A stretch of 19,090 bases of DNA from Ardenticatenales bacterium (GTDB lineage Bacteria; Chloroflexota; Anaerolineae; Ardenticatenales; Ardenticatenaceae). A program made the position numbers and the translations under genes. This document shows, in pieces, positions 8,222 through 15,560 of this stretch (positions within the stretch are counted from its first letter, which is position 1; each line of letters starts with the position of its first letter). Where the stretch lies: assembly GCA_013812995.1 (NCBI GenBank), contig JACCSL010000789.1, positions 1-19,090 on the forward strand, read 5' to 3'. The notes beneath the pieces are model-generated. The model was not told where the DNA came from. It searched no databases and saw nothing but the letters and a program-made list of their open reading frames with translations.

Positions 8222-9265
8222 ATGAACCGGGTACTACGCGTGTTGGTGGTGGATGATTCTGCTTATGTACGGAAGGTGATGCGACAGATGCTCTCGCAGA
8301 GTCCCTTTCTGGAGGTGGTTGGTACAGCACGCGATGGGACAGAAGCCCTGGAGCAGGCCGAGGCGCTTGAACCGGATGTCATCACCCTGGACCTGATGAT
8401 GCCCGAGATGGATGGGATCACGTTCCTGAAAGCGCAGATGGCACACCGTCCCATCCCCACCGTCGTCGTGAGCATCGCCGACGAGGACAGCGAGCTGGCG
8501 CTGGCTGCGCTGGATGCCGGGGCTGTGGACATCGTTCAGAAGCCGACAGCGCTCGCCAATGAGAAGGTTCTAGAAATCACCCAGGAGTTGATCCGAAAGG
8601 TCAAAGCGGCCGCCGAGATTCCCCTAGGCCGTGGCCAGCAGCTTCCCACCCTGCCCCCGGAGGCCCCTGCGCCGGGGGCACTGCTCGGGGCGAACCTGGT
8701 GGATATGGTGGTGCTGGGCATCTCTACGGGCGGGCCGCAGGCGCTCAAATGGCTGGTCCCACAGATCCCGCCCAACTTTCCGGTGCCGCTCGCGATTGTC
8801 CTGCACATGCCCGTGGGCTACACGGAAATGTATGCCCAGAAGCTGAACGACCTTTCGCCCCTGAAGGTCGTGGAGACCCGCGAGGGCGATGAGGTATGTC
8901 CGGGGGTCGTCTATCTTGCCCCCGCCGGACGCCACCTGAGCTTCCAGCGGCTCGACGACGGCAAGGTGGTCACGCACCTGGACGCTCGCCCCTTCGACAC
9001 GCCGCATCGCCCGTCGGTGGATGTGCTCTTTCAGTCGGCGGCGGAGGTCTACGATGGCCGCGTGCTGGGGGTGGTGATGACGGGTATGGGCTCGGATGGG
9101 TTGCAGGGAGCCGCCTGGATCAAGGCCAAGGGAGGGCTGGTTCTGACTGAGGCGGAAGAAAGCTGTGTCGTGTACGGGATGCCGCGCGTGGTGGTGGAGG
9201 CGGGCCTGAGCGACCGAACGGTGCCGTTGAGCCGCATGCTCGCCGCCATCTTGGAGGTGGTCTGA
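8222..9265 (+). CDS. cheB: Chemoreceptor methylesterase/deamidase CheB
   Basis: CheB removes receptor methyl groups (and deamidates glutamines) when phosphorylated by CheA. The product has 347 residues, the normal CheB size. The receiver domain is at 1-125, with Asp11/Asp12, phosphosite Asp57 in ITLDLMMPEMDG, and a Lys in QKP (107). An acidic/Pro-rich linker at about 130-155 follows. The methylesterase domain covers about 160-345, with the catalytic triad Ser168 (GISTGG), His195 (LHMP) and Asp292 (TGMGSDG), all present. The start is ATG 8222, set by a strong ribosome-binding site and by the receiver domain beginning at once. The stop overlaps the next start as TGATG, implying coupled translation with the CheY-like gene. 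Confidence 0.96.
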   Translation: MNRVLRVLVVDDSAYVRKVMRQMLSQSPFLEVVGTARDGTEALEQAEALEPDVITLDLMMPEMDGITFLKAQMAHRPIPTVVVSIADEDSELALAALDAGAVDIVQKPTALANEKVLEITQELIRKVKAAAEIPLGRGQQLPTLPPEAPAPGALLGANLVDMVVLGISTGGPQALKWLVPQIPPNFPVPLAIVLHMPVGYTEMYAQKLNDLSPLKVVETREGDEVCPGVVYLAPAGRHLSFQRLDDGKVVTHLDARPFDTPHRPSVDVLFQSAAEVYDGRVLGVVMTGMGSDGLQGAAWIKAKGGLVLTEAEESCVVYGMPRVVVEAGLSDRTVPLSRMLAAILEVV

Positions 9266-9642
9266 TGGCGAAAATCTTGATAGTGGATGACTCAAAGCTC
9301 TCCCGGCGCACGATGCGGCGCATCCTGGAATCCGCCGCGCATGAGGTGGTGGAAGCCAGCGAGGGGATGAGCGCGCTGGAGCAATATGTGGTCGAGCAAC
9401 CAGACCTGGTTATTATGGACCTGACCATGCATGGGATGCATGGCCTGGATTTATTGGCCCAACTCCACAGCCTGAATCCTATGGGACGCTTTATCGTTGC
9501 CAGTGCCGATATTCAGCGTACGACCCTGGTCATGGTCGAGGGGGCCGGGGCGAGTGCTTTTATCCCTAAACCTTTTATGGCCGACCATGTCTTGAATACG
9601 GTCCATTCTGTACTGGCTGGAGGTCAGCATGATCCTCACTGA
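9265..9642 (+). CDS. Single-domain CheY-like response regulator
   Basis: A stand-alone receiver of 125 residues with no output domain, so the likely mobile phosphate carrier for CheA. Acidic pair Asp8/Asp9, phosphosite Asp52 (LVIMDLTM), switch residue Ser80 (IVASAD) and Lys102 (PKPF) are present. The loop after the phosphosite reads MHGMHG, where receivers usually have MPxMDG. The start ATG 9265 overlaps the cheB stop (TGATG) and has GGAGGTGG at 9253-9260. The 3' end overlaps the cheC-like gene by 14 bases. The protein is CheY-sized but lacks obvious flagellar context, so it may act on a gliding, pilus or enzymatic target instead of a motor switch. Confidence 0.92.
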   Translation: MAKILIVDDSKLSRRTMRRILESAAHEVVEASEGMSALEQYVVEQPDLVIMDLTMHGMHGLDLLAQLHSLNPMGRFIVASADIQRTTLVMVEGAGASAFIPKPFMADHVLNTVHSVLAGGQHDPH

Positions 9643-10231
9643 GCAGCAAAGTGACTCTCTCACTGAATTGATTAACATCGCCTTCTCCCGCACCGCCGCC
9701 GCGCTCTCCGACCTGACGGGGCAGCGGGTCTTTATGGACATGCCGGAGATCGCCATCTACCCCATCGCCGATCTGGTCGGTGCCCTTGAGACTGTGGTAC
9801 CGGAGGAGATCACGACGGTCCATCAAATCTTTGAGGGGCCGGTGGGCGGGGACGCGCTCCTGCTGCTCGATTACGAGGGGGCCGTCAAGCTCGCGGAGAT
9901 GCTAACGGATGAGCACCATGCCACCCACCGGCTGGATGCCTCGGATCGGGAGGTGCTGACAGAGGTCGGCAATATTCTGCTGAATGCATGCCTCAGTATG
10001 TTCGGCAACATTCTGGAGGTTCACGTCTCGTTCTCCGTACCCCGGCTACGCCTGGAAGCGCTGAGCCAGCTTCTGGAGTCCCTTATCATTCGCAAGGAAG
10101 GGCTGCGCTACGCACTGGTGGCCCACACCGCCTTCCGCCTCCACGACAGCGCCGTGGAGGGTCATCTTATCATCGTTCTGGGGGTTACCGCGCTGGACCG
10201 CCTGCTTCAGGCCGTCGATACATTAGGATAA
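9629..10231 (+). CDS. cheC: CheC-type phosphatase of CheY-P
   Basis: CheC-family proteins dephosphorylate CheY-P. The 200-residue product is a full two-centre CheC. The family signature [D/S]xxxExxN-x22-P appears first as Asp9, Glu13, Asn16 and Pro39 exactly spaced. It appears again as Glu108, Glu112, Asn115 and Pro138, with Glu in place of the usual Asp/Ser. Surrounding sequence fits (ELINIAFSRTAAALSDLTG and EVGNILLNACLSMFGNIL). ATG 9629 has GGAGG at 9619-9623 and lies inside the last codons of the CheY-like gene, so the two are probably coupled. Its natural substrate is presumably that neighbour. CheC normally partners with CheD, but no cheD is seen in the window. Confidence 0.85.
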   Translation: MILTEQQSDSLTELINIAFSRTAAALSDLTGQRVFMDMPEIAIYPIADLVGALETVVPEEITTVHQIFEGPVGGDALLLLDYEGAVKLAEMLTDEHHATHRLDASDREVLTEVGNILLNACLSMFGNILEVHVSFSVPRLRLEALSQLLESLIIRKEGLRYALVAHTAFRLHDSAVEGHLIIVLGVTALDRLLQAVDTLG

Positions 10232-10238
10232 GAGGGCT

Positions 10239-11837
10239 ATGATCGATTTTCATGCGGCCACCGAGCAGGGGCTGAGTGACCTCCTCGCCAAGGGAATTCT
10301 GACGACGGACCAAGAGTTGGTCATTCGTGGCTGGAATCAATGGCTGGAGATCCATAGCGGTCAGCGCGCCGAAGAGATGATCGGCCAGCGGCTCTTTGAT
10401 GTCTATCCCGAGTTGCGCCAGCGCGTGGGACACTACTATACCCAGGCACTCGCCGGGCAGGTAGTTGTGCTATCCCAGCGTTTCCACGGGCACTTACTCC
10501 CCCTGACGCCTATGCTCAGCGGTAGCAGCCTGCCCTATATGCCGCAGAGTGTAAGGATTGCCCCCCTGCGTCAGGGGGAGCAGATCATTGGCACCCTGAC
10601 GATCATCGAGGATGTGACAGAGCGAGTCCTGCGCGAGGCAGAGCTACAGCGCCAGGTCGCCTCGCTGGAGGCACTGTACGAGATCGGTCTGGGTATCCTC
10701 TCGCTGAATCTATCCGAGTGCCTGCAACAGGTGGTGGAAAAAAGCGCGACGCTTGTGGAGGCTCCGCTGGTCGCCGTCGTGCTGCGCCAGCATGGGGGGC
10801 TCCATGTGGTGGCCCGCGCCGGCCAGGGTGAGCTGGCACACCCCGATCAGGTAGGGGGAGCGGTGGAAAGCGTCATGCGCTCCGGCCAGCTTCTCTCGCT
10901 CTCCGATCTCCTCCAGGAGCCCAGCCTGACCCCTCTTGATCCGCGCTCACGCTCCTTGCTAGTGATGCCCCTGATGGTGGGGGAGGCCATCATTGGCGCG
11001 CTCGTGGTCGAATCCACGGAGCCCACTGCCTTTGACAAGGAAGCTCGCCGCCAGGTACAGCGCCTGGCCACGCAGGCGGCCATTGCCATCGCGAATGCTC
11101 GCCTCTACCGGGAGCTAGAGGAGGCGGTACAACTGCGCGACATCTTCTTCTCGATTGCCTCGCACGAGTTGAAGACGCCCATTACCACGATCAAGGGCTA
11201 TATCGACCTCCTTCTGCGCCGAGCCAGTCGGGAAGGCACCGCCAGCCCGCGCGACCTCCAGACCTATGGAATCATCCATGATGAAAGCTCCCGACTGAAT
11301 CGCTTGATCGATCTTCTGCTGGACCTCTCCCGTATCCAGAGCGGGCAATTGGAACTCACGCTGGAAAAGATAAACCTATGCGATGTCGCAGAGCAGTTGG
11401 TGGATCGGCTGCGCACGACCAGCCAGCAGCACACCCTCGTCCTCTCCTGCCTCCAAAGCCCCCTGGTCGTGGAGGGAGACCCGCTGCGGATGGAGCAAAT
11501 TCTCCAGAATCTGCTCCAGAATGCGATCAAGTACAGCCCGAATGGCGGCACTATTACCACGCAACTCGACCTACAGGGCGGGCGGGCCCTTCTGACTGTC
11601 TCCGATGAGGGCATCGGGATTCCTGTGGAGGCGCGAGCACACCTGTTCAACAGTTTCTACCGAGCGGGGAATGTCAGTGAGGCGGGGACAAGCGGGATGG
11701 GGCTGGGCCTCTACATCGTGAGCCGCATCGTGGAGGCGCATCACGGCACCATCCATGTGACGAGCGAGCTAGGCGTAGGTTCGACCTTTCGGGTAGAATT
11801 ACCCCTGAGCCAGGGCGAGGAACAACCAGACCGATGA
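10239..11837 (+). CDS. Soluble PAS-GAF sensor histidine kinase
   Basis: A cytoplasmic histidine kinase of 532 residues with no membrane segments. Order: PAS (about 12-130), GAF (about 142-290), HisKA with His309 in IASHELKTPITTI, and HATPase with N-box LQNLLQNAIKYS (422-433), G1 DEGIGI (456-461) and G2 GMGLGL (486-491). All catalytic motifs are intact. The PAS domain resembles that of the HEAT-repeat protein at 4532: both have the pattern T..LV.R.W..WL and end IxGTLxxIEDVT, and in both a Met-Arg/Pro-Gln stretch precedes IAPLR. The signal sensed by either domain is unknown. The start ATG 10239 lies seven bases after the cheC stop with an AGAGGG very close to it. The 3' end overlaps the next kinase by ATGA. 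No receiver with a DNA-binding domain is nearby. Confidence 0.9.
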   Translation: MIDFHAATEQGLSDLLAKGILTTDQELVIRGWNQWLEIHSGQRAEEMIGQRLFDVYPELRQRVGHYYTQALAGQVVVLSQRFHGHLLPLTPMLSGSSLPYMPQSVRIAPLRQGEQIIGTLTIIEDVTERVLREAELQRQVASLEALYEIGLGILSLNLSECLQQVVEKSATLVEAPLVAVVLRQHGGLHVVARAGQGELAHPDQVGGAVESVMRSGQLLSLSDLLQEPSLTPLDPRSRSLLVMPLMVGEAIIGALVVESTEPTAFDKEARRQVQRLATQAAIAIANARLYRELEEAVQLRDIFFSIASHELKTPITTIKGYIDLLLRRASREGTASPRDLQTYGIIHDESSRLNRLIDLLLDLSRIQSGQLELTLEKINLCDVAEQLVDRLRTTSQQHTLVLSCLQSPLVVEGDPLRMEQILQNLLQNAIKYSPNGGTITTQLDLQGGRALLTVSDEGIGIPVEARAHLFNSFYRAGNVSEAGTSGMGLGLYIVSRIVEAHHGTIHVTSELGVGSTFRVELPLSQGEEQPDR

Positions 11838-13687
11838 GCGCCCAACAGTTAATCGTAGACCTGAGCTGGGCGGCCTACATCGTGATCTTTTTGATTACCT
11901 CCATGCAGGCGCTGCGTCACCCACGTCGGGCTACCATTGACGTTGCCCTCTTTTTCCTCGTCTCCGCCCTCGTCATTGTGATAGCCGAGTTGGGGCGTCT
12001 GGGTTTCCTGAAAACATCCGACCTACTCCCCGCTGCCATGTCCGGAACGTTGATTCTCCTCCTCTCCTACGTGATCCTGCGCCTCCTGGACGATTTTGCG
12101 GGCGTCCCGAAACCCTGGATGCGCCTTGCGGCAGGTGGTTGGGTTCTGTCAAGTATCCCGCTCTTTATCTGGGCACGGCCAGCGAAACCCCCGGCCCTGG
12201 TAACGATTTTACAGATCATCTACTTTGTGGGACCCCAGCTCTACGCGGCGATTGGCTTTGTACGGGCCTCGCGCAAGTCCAGCGGCGTGACGCGGCGCAG
12301 GATGACGGCCATCGCGGCGGGCTCTGTCTTCCTGGGGCTAAATGTGCTCTTCCCTCAAATTGGAGTCGTTCTGCCCAGCTTGAAGGAAGAGAGTCAGATC
12401 ATCTCGCAGGTGCTGGGGTTGGCCTCCGGCATCAGCTATTACCTGGGCTTCGCGACGCCGGGCTGGCTGCGCCGTGCCTGGCAGGAGCCGGAGTTGCGCG
12501 CGTTCCTGGCACGGGCCGCACGCCTGCCGCGCCTGCCTGACACACTCTCGATTATCAAAGAGTTAGAGGCGGGGGCGGTCAGCTCGGTCGGCGCTCCCAA
12601 TGCGCGCATCGGTCTCTGGGATGAGGAGACCCAGACTCTCCGGTTTTATGATGGGGAGCGTGTGGTGGAAGCAAGCCCCCACCAGCTTGAGACACCCGAC
12701 GGTCGTAGCCTGCTGCTGCAAAAGCCGATCTTCACCGACAACTTTGCCCGTGATTACCCGCTCGCCACTGTCTCAGTTGCCAATGACGTTCGGGACTTCA
12801 CGGCGCTGCTCTCCGCGCCGATCACCGCCGGGGAGACATGGCTGGGGGTGCTCACGGTCTATTCGTCCCGTGCGCCCATCTTCGCAGATGATGACCTGGA
12901 ACTGGTCCAGCTCCTGGCGGAGCAGGCAGCCGTGATTCTGGAGAGCCGCGCACTGATCGACGAGGCCACACGGGTCCAGGCGCGCGAGGAGGCAACCCGC
13001 CTCAAGGATGATTTTCTCTCCGCCGCTGCGCACGATTTGAAAACCCCTCTCACCACGCTCATGGGGCAGGCGCAACTCCTGGAGCGTAAGGCGCAGCGCA
13101 ACCCCGAGGCCCCCGCCGATCTGGCAGGTATCCAGCGCATCGTGCAGGAAGCCAAGCGGCTGAAGGATCTCGTGCTGGAGCTGCTTGACGCGGCACGCGT
13201 CGAGCAGGGCAAACTGCTCGGCCCGCGTGAGCCCGTGGACCTTCGCGCGCTGGCCCAGGAGAGTGTCAATCGCCCACGCACCTCGCCCCACGCCCTCGTG
13301 GTGGAAGCCCTCGAGCGCGTGGATGGGTCGTATGACAGGATCCGCATCCAGCAACTTCTGGAGAACCTGATCGAGAATGCCATCAAGTATAGCCCGGAGG
13401 GGGAGGAGATACGGGTCAAGGTGTGGCAGGAAGAGAACAACGCGCGGCTCTCTGTGACGGATCGCGGTATTGGCATTCCCCCGCATGATCTGTCAAATAT
13501 CTTCCACCGCTTCTATCGGGGCCAGAATGTGAATGATCGCCAGTTTGCCGGGATGGGATTGGGGCTCTTTATCTGTCGGGGCATTGTGGAGCAGCACGGG
13601 GGGCGCATCTGGGCGGAGAGCACCCTACTACAGGGCAGCACCTTCCATGTAACCCTCCCCTTGATCTCCACAGAGAGAAGTCAGTGA
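11834..13687 (+). CDS. Seven-helix membrane sensor histidine kinase with GAF domain
   Basis: A 617-residue kinase. The N-terminus has about seven hydrophobic segments, near residues 6-27, 34-54, 63-88, 95-114, 121-143, 156-183 and 189-208. They form a membrane sensor module ending YYLGFATPGWLRRAW, a combination I associate with Chloroflexota kinases. A GAF domain follows at about 230-372, then HisKA with His400 (AAAHDLKTPLTTL). The HATPase has N-box LLENLIENAIKYS (508-520), G1 DRGIGI (543-548) and G2 GMGLGL (573-578). All motifs look functional. The ATGA overlap with the upstream kinase implies coupled synthesis, so the soluble and membrane kinases may form a pair or share a target. The receiver could be the CheY-like protein or one encoded elsewhere. 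Confidence 0.9.
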   Translation: MSAQQLIVDLSWAAYIVIFLITSMQALRHPRRATIDVALFFLVSALVIVIAELGRLGFLKTSDLLPAAMSGTLILLLSYVILRLLDDFAGVPKPWMRLAAGGWVLSSIPLFIWARPAKPPALVTILQIIYFVGPQLYAAIGFVRASRKSSGVTRRRMTAIAAGSVFLGLNVLFPQIGVVLPSLKEESQIISQVLGLASGISYYLGFATPGWLRRAWQEPELRAFLARAARLPRLPDTLSIIKELEAGAVSSVGAPNARIGLWDEETQTLRFYDGERVVEASPHQLETPDGRSLLLQKPIFTDNFARDYPLATVSVANDVRDFTALLSAPITAGETWLGVLTVYSSRAPIFADDDLELVQLLAEQAAVILESRALIDEATRVQAREEATRLKDDFLSAAAHDLKTPLTTLMGQAQLLERKAQRNPEAPADLAGIQRIVQEAKRLKDLVLELLDAARVEQGKLLGPREPVDLRALAQESVNRPRTSPHALVVEALERVDGSYDRIRIQQLLENLIENAIKYSPEGEEIRVKVWQEENNARLSVTDRGIGIPPHDLSNIFHRFYRGQNVNDRQFAGMGLGLFICRGIVEQHGGRIWAESTLLQGSTFHVTLPLISTERSQ

Positions 13688-13693
13688 GCTAAC

Positions 13694-15226
13694 ATGACAA
13701 TGGCAGTGGTGCGGATCATCCCTAGAATCGGAAACCGGCTGTGGCAGACGCTCTTCCTGACGCTGCACCCGTTATATGCCCTCTTCGAGGCGCTTCTGCT
13801 GTGGAGTGCCGCGCTGCTACTCTTGCTCCTACAGACAGAAGTGGCGCTTCAGGAAGGGCTCATTGCTGTCGCCCTGTCGCTGGCCCCGATGAGTGCCATG
13901 CTGGCCGCCCTGCGCCTGAAGCTCCCCCCGCACATGACGTGGTACTTGATGCTCTACGAGGCGTTTTTCAGCAGTGCCCTGAGCGTGCTGCTAAACGGCA
14001 TCCTCCTAGCACTGATCCTGCCAGCCATCGGCGAAAATTCGCTTGTTTTCGTGGGGATCAGTCTGCTCCTGCTCGTGGTCGCCTCCATGATGACCGTGGT
14101 TTTCTTCTTTTTTGTGCGCGTGGCAATCCTCCTCTGGCGGAAGCTGGAGCGGCTCCGGCGCAAGCATCTCCGCTGGGCACTGACCCATGCGCTCCTGATT
14201 GTCGCCATGTTTCTCATGCTGCCTATGCTCGCGATGGGGGCCGCAGACTGGCAGGGCCCCACAGAGCTCTCCGACACCATCGTGCTACAGACCCTCAGTT
14301 TTCTCTCTTCCTTCGTCTTTATGCTGATTCCCATCGGGGCTGTCCTGCTCGTGGTGTTCCTGCCAACCGCTATCTTCTCCTACTTCGTGGTGCTGCGCAC
14401 GACGCGTGGGTTGGAAGCCCTCCTGAGCGCCACGGAGGCCCTGCGCGAGGGGCAGTACGAGGCGCGGGTTGTGGTCGAGGGGGAGGACGAGGTGGCGCAG
14501 CTTCAGCATAATTTCAATGCGATGGCAGCCGACCTGGAGCGCGTCATGGCAGAACTGCGGGACGAGCGCGAGAAGTCGGAGCGGCTGCTGCTCAATGTGC
14601 TGCCGAGCTCCATCGCCGAGCGGCTCAAGCAGGAGCCGAGCACCATCGCTGACAGCTTCGATGAGGCAACCGTACTGTTTGCGGACATCGTGGATTTCAC
14701 GGACTTTTCCGCCCATGTCTCGCCCACGGAGCTGGTCGAGTTATTGAACCAGATTTTCTCCGCCTTTGATCGGCTGGCCGAAGAGCATGGCCTGGAGAAG
14801 ATCAAGACGATTGGGGATGCCTACATGGTCGTGGGGGGTCTGCCCCAACCGCGTCCCGACCATGTGCATGCCGTGGCAGCCATGGCAATTGCGATGCAGC
14901 GGGAGATCTCCCGCTTCAATACCGAGGGCGGCAAACCCTTTACCATCCGCATCGGCATCAACACGGGGCCGGTGATCGCCGGCGTCATCGGGATCAAACG
15001 CTTTATCTACGATCTGTGGGGCGATACGGTCAACCTTGCCAGCCGCATGGAATCGCACGGGGTGGTCGGGCGCATCCAGGTCACCGAGGCGGCCTACGAG
15101 CGGCTCAAAGATCACTTTTTCTTCGAGGCGCGCGGTCTAATCCATATCAAGGGCAAGGGTCAGATGAGCACCTATTTGCTCAAGGGGGAGAAAGACATAA
15201 CAGAAAGGCACCAAGTAGGCCCCTAA
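13694..15226 (+). CDS. Membrane-bound class III adenylate cyclase with HAMP domain
   Basis: Converts ATP to cAMP. The 510-residue product has several N-terminal hydrophobic segments (about 26-47, 54-72, 83-112, 117-148, 164-182, 196-232). A HAMP-like linker follows at about 232-285, then a helical stretch and a class III cyclase domain at about 320-498. Metal-binding aspartates are Asp331 (LFADIVDF) and Asp375 (KTIGDAYM). A Lys in KIKTIGD (369/371) and Asp440 (IYDLWGD) occupy the purine-selecting positions and are the pair typical of adenylate, not guanylate, cyclases. Asn447 and Arg451 (VNLASRM) are the transition-state residues. All are present, so the enzyme looks active. ATG 13694 follows the kinase stop by six bases, with only a weak ribosome-binding site. 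A second in-frame ATG at 13700 is possible. The last eight codons and the stop lie within a direct repeat. Confidence 0.92.
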   Translation: MTMAVVRIIPRIGNRLWQTLFLTLHPLYALFEALLLWSAALLLLLLQTEVALQEGLIAVALSLAPMSAMLAALRLKLPPHMTWYLMLYEAFFSSALSVLLNGILLALILPAIGENSLVFVGISLLLLVVASMMTVVFFFFVRVAILLWRKLERLRRKHLRWALTHALLIVAMFLMLPMLAMGAADWQGPTELSDTIVLQTLSFLSSFVFMLIPIGAVLLVVFLPTAIFSYFVVLRTTRGLEALLSATEALREGQYEARVVVEGEDEVAQLQHNFNAMAADLERVMAELRDEREKSERLLLNVLPSSIAERLKQEPSTIADSFDEATVLFADIVDFTDFSAHVSPTELVELLNQIFSAFDRLAEEHGLEKIKTIGDAYMVVGGLPQPRPDHVHAVAAMAIAMQREISRFNTEGGKPFTIRIGINTGPVIAGVIGIKRFIYDLWGDTVNLASRMESHGVVGRIQVTEAAYERLKDHFFFEARGLIHIKGKGQMSTYLLKGEKDITERHQVGP

Positions 15227-15237
15227 AAGGGGAAAGT
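15204..15237 (+). repeat. Direct repeat copy 1, overlapping the cyclase 3' end
   Basis: A 34-bp unit beginning AAAGGCACCAAGTAGGCCCC and ending GGGGAAAGT. It recurs 50 bases downstream with a single mismatch (A at 15228 versus G). This copy contains the last codons and TAA stop (15224-15226) of the adenylate cyclase gene. It includes a small palindrome, CCCCT-AAA-AGGGG (15220-15232). Confidence 0.85.
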
Positions 15238-15253
15238 CAAAAGTCAAAGGGTA

Positions 15254-15287
15254 AAAGGCACCAAGTAGGCCCCTAAAGGGGGAAAGT
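15254..15287 (+). repeat. Direct repeat copy 2, intergenic
   Basis: The second 34-bp copy, starting 50 bases after copy 1 and identical except one position. It carries a duplicate of the RHQVGP-stop coding tail of the cyclase but in a shifted frame, so it is not translated as part of that protein. The palindrome CCCCT-AA-AGGGG (15270-15281) is conserved in it. Confidence 0.85.
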
Positions 15288-15462
15288 GACGACAACAGCA
15301 ACGGCAAAGTATACAAGGTTTACAACATAGCCAACCCTCTGTACCTCTACTCTTGAATTTTATTCGGTCGCCCTGTCGTTTTATTTTTTTGCGTTACTTT
15401 TGCCTTTTGCCTTTCCGTTCCCTTGCAGGGGCATAGACAGCCCAGCAGCCCCTATGTTAGAC

Positions 15463-15490
15463 TTGTCCGACCGGGGTGAATTCCCACAAT
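15463..15490 (+). promoter_or_regulatory. Possible promoter of the EF-G-like gene
   Basis: TTGTCC (15463-15468) and CACAAT (15485-15490) are spaced 16 bases apart and loosely resemble -35 and -10 boxes, 70 bases before the start codon. Each box matches its consensus only partly, so this is a suggestion based mainly on position. Confidence 0.25.
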
Positions 15491-15547
15491 AGTACCCTGG
15501 AGAAGAGGCCGGACTCTTTCGCCTTTCTACGTTTCGACTCCACCTTC

Positions 15548-15554
15548 AGGAGGG
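15548..15554 (+). promoter_or_regulatory. Ribosome-binding site of the EF-G-like gene
   Basis: AGGAGGG lies six bases before ATG 15561. It is among the strongest Shine-Dalgarno sites in the window and sets the start. Confidence 0.85.
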
Positions 15555-15560
15555 TAACCA

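Larger units (their letters stand above)
15227..15560. other. Intergenic region between the cyclase and EF-G-like genes
   Basis: This 334-base stretch has no convincing gene. Its base use is more AT-rich than the surroundings. It holds most of the direct repeat, a short tandem AGTCAAA motif (15235-15248), a T-rich run (15380-15390) without an obvious stem before it, and TGCCTTTT (15401-15408), the inverse of AAAAGGCA in the direct repeat. An AGGGGC/GCCCCT inverted pair lies at 15427-15453, with an alternative CATAG/CTATG pairing (15432-15456). A promoter for the EF-G-like gene probably lies in the right half. I see no clear intrinsic terminator for the upstream operon. Confidence 0.7.

Noticed and set aside
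15378..15390. T-rich run after the cyclase as an intrinsic terminator
   Set aside because: No GC-rich inverted repeat directly precedes it. The nearby CCCCT/AGGGG palindromes are short and lie more than 90 bases upstream, followed by A-rich sequence.
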